Assembly: GCF_023898865.1 (NCBI RefSeq)
Contig: NZ_JAGSOV010000022.1
Location: 1 to 64,000, forward strand
From: Pseudonocardia humida
Lineage (GTDB): Bacteria; Actinomycetota; Actinomycetes; Mycobacteriales; Pseudonocardiaceae
Length of the DNA stretch: 64,000 nt
Direction of reading: 5' to 3'
Shown here: in pieces, positions 37,269 through 44,464 of the stretch
Position numbering within the stretch: position 1 is the stretch's first letter
How the letters are laid out: every line of letters begins with the position of its first letter
Made by a program: the position numbers and the translations under genes
Notes under the pieces: model-generated
Database searches by the model: none
What the model saw: only the letters and a program-made list of their open reading frames with translations
What the model was told of the DNA's origin: nothing

Positions 37269-38276
37269 TCAGGCGCCGATGTTCGCGTCCGCGGCCTCCA
37301 CGGCCGCGGTCAGCAGGTCCAGCTCGGTGGCGAAGTCGCCGTAGGTGTGCAGCCAGTACGCCGGCCAGGCCACCACGGACCCGGCCCGGGCCGCCTGGAT
37401 CTGGAACCAGGTGGGCTGCTTGGCGCCCCACTCGGCGTTGGCGGTGGGGGTGAACGAGCGCCCGTCCCACAGGATCACGTCGGGCTGGTACTTGTCGGCG
37501 TTCTCCCAGCTGAGGTTCTCCCAGTAGGGGAAGGCGGGGTCGGGGCTGTCCGGGTTGATCACCTGCAGCCCCCAGCTCTGCAGGTCCAGCAGCTCGGGCG
37601 CGTACTCGGGGTTGGCCACGTACACCTGGTCGTCGGCGGGCGACATCGCCAGTACGGTCAGGCCGGGCTTGGCCGCGACGGCCGCCTTGAACCGGGCGAC
37701 GGCCTCGTCGAAGCGCTGCTTGTTCGCCGCGATCCGCGGGTCGTCGACCTTCGCCCCCAGGCTCACGGCCAGGTCCTCGTAGCCCTCGGCCAGCTCGACG
37801 ATCGACTTGCCCTGCGAGACGCCGACGACGGGAGCCAGCTCGGCGAGCTTCTTGCTCTTCTCGTCGACGCCCTCCTCCAGGCCGGAGTGCGCCTTCTCGG
37901 CGGGCCACCAGTCGCCGACGATCAGGTCCGGCCGCAGCGAGGCCGCCTTCTCCACGTCGATCTTGCCCCACTCCTCGCCCAGGATCTCGATGCCGTCGAG
38001 GTCGAGGTCCTTGAGGTTCGGGTCGGTGGCGACCGGCTCGTCGGCGTAGATGCCGACCGGCCGGATGCCGAACGACATCAGCGCGTTCGCCTCGCCGGCG
38101 TGCGCGATGATCCGCGTCGGCGTCCTCTCCGCCGTCACCACCTGGCCGGAGCCGTCGGTGAACGACCAGGGCCCGGACGACCCGGCGGGGGTACCGGAGG
38201 AGGGGGCCTCGGCACCGCAGCCGGCGAGCACCGCGCTCAGAGCCGCAGCAGCCAGGAGCGAACGCCACACGCGCAT
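37269..38276 (-). CDS. Iron-siderophore ABC transporter binding lipoprotein
   Basis: A 335-residue periplasmic-binding-type lipoprotein of the FepB/FecB class. The signal peptide MRVWRSLLAAAALSAVLAGC ends in a lipobox LAGC with Cys20. The mature part begins after a Ser/Gly/Pro linker with FTDGSGQVVTAERTPTRII, then IRPVGIYADEPVA, GKIDVEKAASLRPDLIVGD (the typical E..AAL.PDLIV element), and PDVILWDGRSF. First gene of the four-gene importer operon. The upstream IdeR-type box at 38327 predicts repression in iron-replete cells. The siderophore is unknown; the SIP reductase at 6075 is a plausible partner. Confidence 0.92.
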   Translation of the reverse strand: MRVWRSLLAAAALSAVLAGCGAEAPSSGTPAGSSGPWSFTDGSGQVVTAERTPTRIIAHAGEANALMSFGIRPVGIYADEPVATDPNLKDLDLDGIEILGEEWGKIDVEKAASLRPDLIVGDWWPAEKAHSGLEEGVDEKSKKLAELAPVVGVSQGKSIVELAEGYEDLAVSLGAKVDDPRIAANKQRFDEAVARFKAAVAAKPGLTVLAMSPADDQVYVANPEYAPELLDLQSWGLQVINPDSPDPAFPYWENLSWENADKYQPDVILWDGRSFTPTANAEWGAKQPTWFQIQAARAGSVVAWPAYWLHTYGDFATELDLLTAAVEAADANIGA

Positions 38277-38326
38277 GGTGGGTTTCCGTTCTCACGTCAG
38301 GTGGGGGTGAGCCGAGGACTCAGCAG

Positions 38327-38345
38327 TTAGGGCAGGCTAACCAGA
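38327..38345. promoter_or_regulatory. IdeR/DtxR-type iron box (strong match)
   Basis: TTAGGGCAGGCTAACCAGA matches the consensus TTAGGTTAGGCTAACCTAA at 15 of 19 positions. It lies 50 bases upstream of the siderophore-binding lipoprotein gene, where it would overlap the promoter. Confidence 0.8.
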
Positions 38346-38428
38346 GCTGACGGTCTTGGCTAGGGGCCGTGATCCGGCGCACTCGATCTCCGTCCCCCGC
38401 ACCGCCCCGGCGACGGTAGGTTCCGGCG

Positions 38429-39694
38429 GTGAGCAGCAGCACCGGGCCGGGCGCGCTGTGGGAGCGGGCGCTCGCCGACGTCATCGACGCGGGCCACCTC
38501 GTCGTCGCCGAGCGGCTCTCGGCGGTGCTCGACGACGCGGTCGGGCCGCTGGGGCTCGACGCCGAGCTGCTCGTGGCCGACACCGCGCAGCGCGTCCTGA
38601 TCCCGCTGCACCCCGAGCCCCGGGAGCCCGTCGACATCGGCGCCACCGTCCCCGGGCGGGCCTACCAGTACGGCGACATCCTGGAGGGCACCGCCGAGGA
38701 CGGCGGGTGCACGGTGTGGATCCCGGTGCTCGACGGCATGGACCGCCTCGGCGTGCTGCGCATCGGCCTCGACGCGCGCCCGGTCCCGCGGATCGACGGC
38801 GTGCGCGACGACCCGCTCCTGCACCGGCGGCTCTGGACGCTGGCCGGGCTGGCCGGGCACGTCCTCGCGGCGAAGTCCGTCTACAGCGACCGGGTGCGGC
38901 GCAGGCGCAGCCGCGGCCCGATCTCCGCGCCGTCGGAGCTGCTCTGGCAGATGATGCTGCCGCGGACCGCGGCGACCGAGCGCCTCGTCGTGTCCGCGGT
39001 GCTCGAACCCCACCGCGACGTCGCGGGCGACGCCTACGACTACAGCGTCGAGGGCGACCGCGTCGACCTCGCGGTGTTCGACGCCGCGGGGCACGACCTG
39101 CGCGCAGGCACCACCGCCGCCCTCGCGGTCACCGGCACCCGCAACGCGCGCCGCGACGGCGAGCGCGACCTGCGCGCCGTGGCCGACCGGGCGCACGCCC
39201 TCATCGCCACCCAGCCCGGTCCCCCGCGGTTCGCCACCGCGGTGCTGGCCGCGCTGGACACCGCCTCCGGGGTGCTGGAGTACCTCAACGCGGGCCACGT
39301 GCCCCCGCTGCTGGTCCGCCGGGGCAAGGTCGTCAAGGAGCTGTCGGGGCCGCACCGCGTGCCGCTCGGGGTCGCCACGCGCGCGTCGGACGGGCTGCCC
39401 CCGGTGCGCGTGGCCCGCGAGCAGCTCGAACCCGGCGACCAGCTGCTGATGTACTCCGACGGCGTCACCGAGGCCCGCGACGCGCACGGCGCGTTCTTCG
39501 GCGAGGACCGCCTCGTCGAGCTGACCGAGCGCGCCGCCGCCGACCGCCTGCCCGCCCCCGAGACGCTGCGCAGGCTCGCGATCGCCGTGCTCGACCACCA
39601 GGACGGCAGGCTGCAGGACGACGCCACGCTGCTGCTGGTGGAGTGGTCGCACACCGCCCACCTGCGCATGATCCCGAGCTTCACCGACGGCTGA
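38429..39694 (+). CDS. SpoIIE-type PP2C serine/threonine phosphatase
   Basis: A 421-residue signalling protein. Residues 1 to about 180 have no family I can name with confidence; the end of this part (LAGLAGHVLAAKSVYSDRVRRRRS) is a helix leading into the catalytic domain. The phosphatase domain (about 190-405) has the metal-site blocks EPHRDVAGDAYDYS, DLAVFDAAGHDLRAG, YLNAGHVPPLLVRRG, LLMYSDGVTEARD and QDDATLLLVEW. These enzymes usually dephosphorylate anti-anti-sigma factors. No STAS or anti-sigma gene is adjacent. The GTG start has a TAGGTT -10-like box 7 bases upstream, so the transcript may be leaderless. Confidence 0.85.
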   Translation: MSSSTGPGALWERALADVIDAGHLVVAERLSAVLDDAVGPLGLDAELLVADTAQRVLIPLHPEPREPVDIGATVPGRAYQYGDILEGTAEDGGCTVWIPVLDGMDRLGVLRIGLDARPVPRIDGVRDDPLLHRRLWTLAGLAGHVLAAKSVYSDRVRRRRSRGPISAPSELLWQMMLPRTAATERLVVSAVLEPHRDVAGDAYDYSVEGDRVDLAVFDAAGHDLRAGTTAALAVTGTRNARRDGERDLRAVADRAHALIATQPGPPRFATAVLAALDTASGVLEYLNAGHVPPLLVRRGKVVKELSGPHRVPLGVATRASDGLPPVRVAREQLEPGDQLLMYSDGVTEARDAHGAFFGEDRLVELTERAAADRLPAPETLRRLAIAVLDHQDGRLQDDATLLLVEWSHTAHLRMIPSFTDG

Positions 39695-39778
39695 GGCCCC
39701 CACCCGGCCCGCGGCGCGTGATCGGGTGAGGATCGATCCCGGACCGGCGCATCGGACGCCGGCCGGGAGGGGACGGGC

Positions 39779-39964
39779 ATGGACATGATCCCGCAGGGCT
39801 ACCCGCTGATCGTGACGATCGAGGAGGCCCAGCACCTCGTCATCGGGTGGACCGAGGTCACCGCGAACACCTTGGCGCCGGTCACGGTGCCCCTGCGCGG
39901 GCCGGGGACGCCGCGGGTGCACGACGACGAGTTCGAGTACACGCTGCCCCCGGTGGTCCACTGA
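39779..39964 (+). CDS. Small hypothetical protein, 61 aa
   Basis: The frame MDMIPQGYPLIVTIEEAQHL, then VIGWTEVTANTLAPVTVPLRG, ends at FEYTLPPVVH. GGGAGGGG lies 8 bases before the ATG, and the composition is protein-like (mixed hydrophobic strand pattern, acidic C-terminal DDEFEY), unlike shadow frames, which are Arg/Pro-rich. No domain is recognised and there is no signal or membrane segment. It stands alone between the phosphatase and the convergent hydrolase. I do not know its function. Confidence 0.6.
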   Translation: MDMIPQGYPLIVTIEEAQHLVIGWTEVTANTLAPVTVPLRGPGTPRVHDDEFEYTLPPVVH

Positions 39965-39983
39965 GCCGGCGGGCGTCCGCCGC

Positions 39984-40877
39984 TCAGGCCGCCCGGTAGG
40001 TCAGCGGCGCGACCTCGACGACCGACCCGGCGCGCACCAGCCGGGCGATGTGCTGCTCGGCCGTGCGCGCCTCCACCGTGTCGACGAAGGCCGTGTCGAC
40101 GTGCGGGCGGTACACCAGCCGGTGCGCCACGACGTCGGCCAGCGAGCGGGGTTCGGCGAGGAACTCGGTCAGCGCCGCGTCGCGGCGCGCGATCACGGTG
40201 CGGTAGGCCGTCAACCGCGCCCGGAACTCCTCGGCCCCCTCGACCACGCCCTTCTGGTGGAAGGTCCCGTACCAGCGGGCGTCGACCTCGGCGCAGGCCC
40301 GGATGGAGCGCTCGAAGTCCTCCAGGTCGCTGCCCACGTCGCCGTAGTACGGGCCGAACGAGGTGAGGTCGATGTCGGCGACGTAGAAGAAGCCGTCCGG
40401 CTCGACCAGCAGGCCGCTGTGCCCGGCCGTGTGCCCGGGCAGGTGCACCACCGTGGCCGTGCGGTCGCCGAGGTCGAACACGTGGCCGTCGGCGACGCCG
40501 GTGGCGTCGGGCCGGGCCGCGACCCGGAAGTCGGTGGGCAGGCTGCGCCCCAGGTCCTCGGTGAGCGCGGGCGGCAGCCCGTAGCCCTCGACCAGCGCCC
40601 GGGTCGAGCGGATCCCGGCGAGGTCTGCCTCGTGCACGTGGACCGGCCGGTCGATCTCGCCGAGGCCGACGACGTGGTCCTCGTGGGCGTGGCTGACCAC
40701 CACGGCGTCCACCGCGGGCAGCTCGTCGGGCCCGCCCAGCGCCAGCGACGGGTCGACCAGCAGCGTCCCGCCCGACCCGCGCACCACGAGGGAGTTCCCG
40801 TACGGGTAGGTGCCGCCGTTGGCCGCGCGCAGCACCGCGACCGCGCCGTGCTCGACCTGTTCCCAGCCCTGCGCCAT
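39984..40877 (-). CDS. Metallo-beta-lactamase-fold hydrolase
   Basis: A 297-residue cytosolic metal hydrolase. The two-metal motif SHAHEDHVVG (His63, His65, Asp67, His68) is complete; the later metal ligands are in VVHLPGHTAGHSGLLVE (His) and FFYVADIDLTSFGPYY (Asp), and a terminal His lies in GTFHQKG. The N-terminal ANGGTYPYGNSLVVRGSGGTLLVD is the normal substrate-loop strand. The start is the ATG at 40875-40877 with GGGAGCGGG upstream; the frame open to 41138 has no gene character. Glyoxalase-II-like or lactonase-like activity is possible. The gap 40878-41168 shows nothing I can assign. Confidence 0.85.
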   Translation of the reverse strand: MAQGWEQVEHGAVAVLRAANGGTYPYGNSLVVRGSGGTLLVDPSLALGGPDELPAVDAVVVSHAHEDHVVGLGEIDRPVHVHEADLAGIRSTRALVEGYGLPPALTEDLGRSLPTDFRVAARPDATGVADGHVFDLGDRTATVVHLPGHTAGHSGLLVEPDGFFYVADIDLTSFGPYYGDVGSDLEDFERSIRACAEVDARWYGTFHQKGVVEGAEEFRARLTAYRTVIARRDAALTEFLAEPRSLADVVAHRLVYRPHVDTAFVDTVEARTAEQHIARLVRAGSVVEVAPLTYRAA

Positions 40878-41168
40878 CGCCCGCTCCCGGTTCGACGTCG
40901 GTGTCCCGGAAGATCCTTGCCTCTCGGCCGGCGCGCGGGAAGGGGCGCGCTCAGCCCGGGGGCGGCCGCCGGGTAGGGCCGGGGGTCGGCGGTGGGCTCG
41001 ATGCACATGCGCGCCGACCCAGCGCGGTCGCCTCGTCCAGCACGGTGTTCTCCGGGTCCTGAGCGCCTGGGGGCGACGTCCTCGGTGTGGGCAAGTCGGC
41101 CGGGCTGCGAGGCGTCGCGGCGCCCCCCGCGGGTACATCCCTCCAAGATCACATGGAGGAGGGCGACG

Positions 41169-41414
41169 ATGTTCGACCGAATGCGCCAGAAGCTCGGCCT
41201 GCTACCGACGGCCGAGGACGTCAGCGCGGACGACCACACCGCCCGCACGCGCGAGACCGGCGGCGCCGACCACGACGACGCCGACAGCGCCACGACCACC
41301 GGGACCGGCACGAACGAGGAGTTCGTCGGGCGGGTCGCCGGCCAGACCGAGGGGGACGCCGGCTGGTCCGGTGCCGAAGCCCGCGCCGAGGGAACCGCGG
41401 AGCGCAACCCCTGA
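41169..41414 (+). CDS. Small acidic hypothetical protein, 81 aa
   Basis: MFDRMRQKLGLLPTAEDVSA is followed by a very acidic, low-complexity part (DDHTARTRETGGADHDDADSA, TTTGTGTNEEFVGRVAGQTE, GDAGWSGAEARAEGTAERNP). A GGAGGAGGG lies 6 bases before the ATG. The N-terminal ten residues could form an amphipathic helix; the rest is probably disordered. No family is recognised. The stop codon TGA is the first base pair region of a large inverted repeat, which may serve as its terminator. Confidence 0.6.
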   Translation: MFDRMRQKLGLLPTAEDVSADDHTARTRETGGADHDDADSATTTGTGTNEEFVGRVAGQTEGDAGWSGAEARAEGTAERNP

Positions 41415-41482
41415 CCCGTCGAGAACGAACCTGTCGTCGTTTTGGACCGGTCCAATCGACGACAGCTTCGTTCTCGACGGGT
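41414..41482. repeat. 69-base near-perfect palindrome
   Basis: Arms 41414-41448 and 41449-41482 are nearly exact reverse complements, centred on GGACC|GGTCC. Pairing holds from ACCCGTCGAGAACGAA outward to the centre with one mismatch (C opposite C at about 41430) and one bulge (TT against A near 41440). There is no T-run. It may be a terminator cruciform or a relic of a small mobile palindrome. Confidence 0.75.
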
Positions 41483-41535
41483 GAGGGCGGGGTGGTGGTG
41501 GCGCCCAGGCGGGAGGAGACCAGAGCGAGACACCC

Positions 41536-41586
41536 TTGACGCCCCCGAACCCACCCGCCTACCGTGACCGGCAGTTGATATATCAG
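41536..41586 (+). promoter_or_regulatory. glyA-sox promoter with downstream operator
   Basis: A -35 TTGACG (41536-41541) and -10 TACCGT (41560-41565) are 18 bases apart. Just downstream of the expected start point lies TTGATATATCAG (41575-41586), containing the perfect palindrome TGATATATCA, which resembles two sites at the sdaA promoter (49242 and 49265). A GntR repressor bound here would block clearance. Confidence 0.6.
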
Positions 41587-41618
41587 TCTTCATCAACAGC
41601 TGTTCCGGAGGTCACGTC

Positions 41619-42917
41619 ATGGCGGTCGATGTGGGGCAGGGCCTGCGCAGCCCCGGCCGGATCCTCGGTGCGGACCTGGCGGAGCTCGATCCCGAGGTGC
41701 ACCGGGCGGTGAGCGCCGAGCTCACCCGCCAGCGCCGCACCCTGGAGATGATCGCCAGCGAGAACTTCGCGCCGCTGGCCGTCCTGCAGGCGCAGGGATC
41801 GGTGCTGACCAACAAGTACGCCGAGGGCTACCCCGGCCGCCGCTACTACGGCGGCTGCGAGCACGTCGACGTCATCGAGCAGCTGGCGATCGACCGGATC
41901 GCGGCGCTGTTCGGGGCCGAGTTCGCCAACGTGCAGCCGCACTCCGGCGCGCAGGCCAACGCCGCGGTGATGGCCGCCCTGCTCGCCCCCGGCGACACGA
42001 TCCTGGGCCTGGACCTCGCCCACGGCGGCCACCTCACGCACGGCATGAAGCTCAACTTCTCCGGCCGGCTCTACGACGTGGCCGCGTACCACGTCCGCGA
42101 GGACGACCACCGCGTCGACATGGCCGAGGTCGAGCGCCTGGCCCATGAGCGCAGGCCGAAGCTGATCGTCGCCGGCTGGTCGGCCTACCCCCGCCACCTC
42201 GACTTCGCCGAGTTCCGGCGCATCGCCGACTCCGTCGGCGCCTACCTGATGGTCGACATGGCCCACTTCGCCGGGCTGGTCGCCGCCGGGCTGCACCCGT
42301 CGCCGGTCCCGCACGCCCACGTGGTCACCTCCACCACCCACAAGACGCTCGGCGGCCCGCGCGGCGGGTTCATCCTGGCCGGGCGGGAGCTGGCCAAGAA
42401 GCTCAACTCGGCCGTGTTCCCCGGCCAGCAGGGCGGGCCGCTGGAGCACGTGATCGCGGCCAAGGCCGTGGCGTTCAAGGTCGCCGCCGGGCCCGAGTTC
42501 CGCGAGCGCCAGGAGCGCACCCTGCGCGGCGCGCGGATCCTGGCCGAGCGGCTGCTGGCCGAGAAGGACGTCGGCGTCGTGTCCGGGGGCACCGACGTGC
42601 ACCTGGTCCTGGTCGACCTGCGCGACAGCGAGCTCGACGGCAAGCAGGCCGAGGACCGCCTGCACCGCGTGGGCATCACGGTCAACCGCAACGCCGTCCC
42701 GTTCGACCCGCGCCCGCCGATGGTCAGCTCCGGTGTCCGGATCGGCACCCCGGCGCTGGCCGCGCGCGGCTTCGACACCGACGACTTCACCGAGGTCGCC
42801 GACATCGTGGCCAGGGCGCTGCGACCGGCCGCCCCCGAGTCCGAGCTCGACGCCCTGGCCGACCGGGTCGCCGCGCTCGCCGACCGCCACCCCCTCTACC
42901 CGGAGCTGCCGGCATGA
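41619..42917 (+). CDS. glyA: Serine hydroxymethyltransferase
   Basis: A 432-residue PLP enzyme that interconverts glycine plus methylene-tetrahydrofolate and serine. Landmarks are [80 protein letters not shown], and the PLP-lysine motif [14 protein letters not shown]. Length is normal. GGAGGT lies 8 bases before the ATG. It heads the sarcosine oxidase operon and overlaps soxB (ATGA), so here it serves to capture the formaldehyde-level carbon that sarcosine oxidase loads on folate, making serine. The operator at 41575 precedes it. A housekeeping copy is expected elsewhere. Confidence 0.95.
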   Translation: MAVDVGQGLRSPGRILGADLAELDPEVHRAVSAELTRQRRTLEMIASENFAPLAVLQAQGSVLTNKYAEGYPGRRYYGGCEHVDVIEQLAIDRIAALFGAEFANVQPHSGAQANAAVMAALLAPGDTILGLDLAHGGHLTHGMKLNFSGRLYDVAAYHVREDDHRVDMAEVERLAHERRPKLIVAGWSAYPRHLDFAEFRRIADSVGAYLMVDMAHFAGLVAAGLHPSPVPHAHVVTSTTHKTLGGPRGGFILAGRELAKKLNSAVFPGQQGGPLEHVIAAKAVAFKVAAGPEFRERQERTLRGARILAERLLAEKDVGVVSGGTDVHLVLVDLRDSELDGKQAEDRLHRVGITVNRNAVPFDPRPPMVSSGVRIGTPALAARGFDTDDFTEVADIVARALRPAAPESELDALADRVAALADRHPLYPELPA

Positions 42918-42949
42918 GCGAGCTCGCGAGCGGATCATCGGCGCAGCGC
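42903..42949 (+). repeat. 47-base repeat copy B across a gene junction
   Basis: Identical at 43 of 47 positions to 27048-27094. It spans the last codons of glyA (ELPA stop), the ATGA overlap and the first 12 codons of soxB ([12 protein letters not shown]), in the same register as copy A. Confidence 0.7.
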
Positions 42950-44173
42950 ACGCCACCGGGCGCGCACCTGCCCGAGCACCCCGACTTCCTCTGGCGCACG
43001 CCCGAGCCGAGGAGGACCTACGACGTCGTGATCGTCGGCGGCGGCGGGCACGGCCTGGCCACGGCGCACTACCTGGCCAAGAACCACGGCATCACGAACG
43101 TCGCGGTGCTGGAGAAGGGCTGGCTCGCCGGCGGCAACATGGCCCGAAACACCACCATCATCCGCTCGAACTACCTGTGGGACGAGTCCGCGGCGATCTA
43201 CGAGCACGCGCTGAAGCTGTGGGAGGGGCTGGAGGACGACCTCGGCTACCCGATCCTGTTCTCCCAGCGCGGCGTGCTCAACCTGGCCCACAGCGAGCAG
43301 GACGTGCGCGACTCGGTGCGTCGGGTCGAGGCCAACCGGCTCAACGGCGTCGACGCCGAGTGGCTGGGTCCCGACGAGGTCGCCAAGCTCTGCCCGATCG
43401 TCAACGTCTCCGCCGACATCCGCTACCCCGTGCAGGGCGCGACCTACCAGCCGCGCGCCGGGATCGCCAAGCACGACTACGTGGCCTGGGGCTTCGCCCG
43501 CCGCGCCGACGCGGCCGGCATCGACCTCATCCAGGACTGCGAGGTCACCGGCTTCACCACCGACGGCGACCGGGTCACCGGGGTCCGCACGACCCGCGGC
43601 GACATCGCCTGCGGCCGGGTCGCGCTGTGCGCGGCCGGGCACACGTCGGTGCTGCTGGACATGCTCGGCGTCGCCGCGCCGCTGCAGTCGCACCCGCTGC
43701 AGGCGCTGGTCTCCGAGCTGCTCGAACCCGTGCACCCGACGGTGGTGATGTCCAACGCCGTGCACGTGTACGTGTCGCAGGCGCACAAGGGCGAGCTGGT
43801 CATGGGGGCGGGCGTGGACTCCTACAACGGCTACGGCCAGCGCGGGGCGTTCCACGTCATCGAGCGCCAGATGGCCGCGGCGGTGGAGCTGTTCCCGGTG
43901 TTCGCCCGCGCGCACCTGCTGCGCACCTGGGGCGGGATCGTCGACGTCACCCCGGACGCCTCCCCCATCGTCGGGCGCACGCCCTACGAGAACGTCTACC
44001 TCAACTGCGGCTGGGGCACCGGCGGGTTCAAGGCCACCCCCGGCATCGGCTGGTGCATGGCCGACACGATCGCCCACGACGAGCCGCACCCGCACGTCGC
44101 CCCGTTCAGCCTCGACCGCTTCACCACCGGAGCGCTGGTCGACGAGCACGGCGCCGCCGCCGTGGCCCACTAG
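42914..44173 (+). CDS. soxB: Sarcosine oxidase beta subunit
   Basis: A 419-residue flavin subunit of heterotetrameric sarcosine oxidase, which demethylates sarcosine to glycine. The FAD Rossmann motif is [18 protein letters not shown], followed by the beta-subunit signature [20 protein letters not shown]. Further family blocks: [19 protein letters not shown]-like [37 protein letters not shown], and [14 protein letters not shown] near the C-terminus. The first 12 residues come from the dispersed repeat and precede the conserved start; the oxidase-like part begins about residue 20. It overlaps glyA and is followed by soxD after 9 bases. Confidence 0.95.
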   Translation: MSELASGSSAQRTPPGAHLPEHPDFLWRTPEPRRTYDVVIVGGGGHGLATAHYLAKNHGITNVAVLEKGWLAGGNMARNTTIIRSNYLWDESAAIYEHALKLWEGLEDDLGYPILFSQRGVLNLAHSEQDVRDSVRRVEANRLNGVDAEWLGPDEVAKLCPIVNVSADIRYPVQGATYQPRAGIAKHDYVAWGFARRADAAGIDLIQDCEVTGFTTDGDRVTGVRTTRGDIACGRVALCAAGHTSVLLDMLGVAAPLQSHPLQALVSELLEPVHPTVVMSNAVHVYVSQAHKGELVMGAGVDSYNGYGQRGAFHVIERQMAAAVELFPVFARAHLLRTWGGIVDVTPDASPIVGRTPYENVYLNCGWGTGGFKATPGIGWCMADTIAHDEPHPHVAPFSLDRFTTGALVDEHGAAAVAH

Positions 44174-44182
44174 GAGACCACC

Positions 44183-44464
44183 GTGCAACTCATCCGCTGC
44201 CCCTGGTGCGGCCCCCGCGAGGAGGTCGAGTTCCACTACGGCGGGCAGGCCCACGTCGCCTACCCGGACGATCCCGCCGCGCTCACCGACGAGCAGTGGG
44301 CCCGGTACGTCTTCTTCCGCGACAACCCCAAGGGCGCCTTCGCCGAGCGGTGGAGCCACAGCGCGGGCTGCCGGCGCTGGTTCAACGCGGTGCGCGACAC
44401 GCGGACCTACCGGTTCCTCGCCGTCTACAAGCCGGGCGAGGCCCGCCCGGAGGTGGCGTCGTGA
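44183..44464 (+). CDS. soxD: Sarcosine oxidase delta subunit
   Basis: A 93-residue zinc-binding subunit of the heterotetramer. The N-terminal knuckle IRCPWCGPREEVEFHYGGQAH has the CxxC pair and His, and the C-terminal SAGCRRWFNAVRDTRTY supplies the other ligand and contacts. The sequence pattern WARYVFFRDNPKGAFAERWSHSAGC is diagnostic. GTG start after TAGGAGACCACC. Its stop overlaps the soxA GTG (GTGA), as usual for coupled subunits. Confidence 0.93.
   Translation: MQLIRCPWCGPREEVEFHYGGQAHVAYPDDPAALTDEQWARYVFFRDNPKGAFAERWSHSAGCRRWFNAVRDTRTYRFLAVYKPGEARPEVAS

Noticed and set aside
41483-41618. A possible glycine riboswitch before glyA
   Set aside because: The expected conserved strings of the aptamer are not present, and a promoter with start point near 41572 leaves too short a leader.
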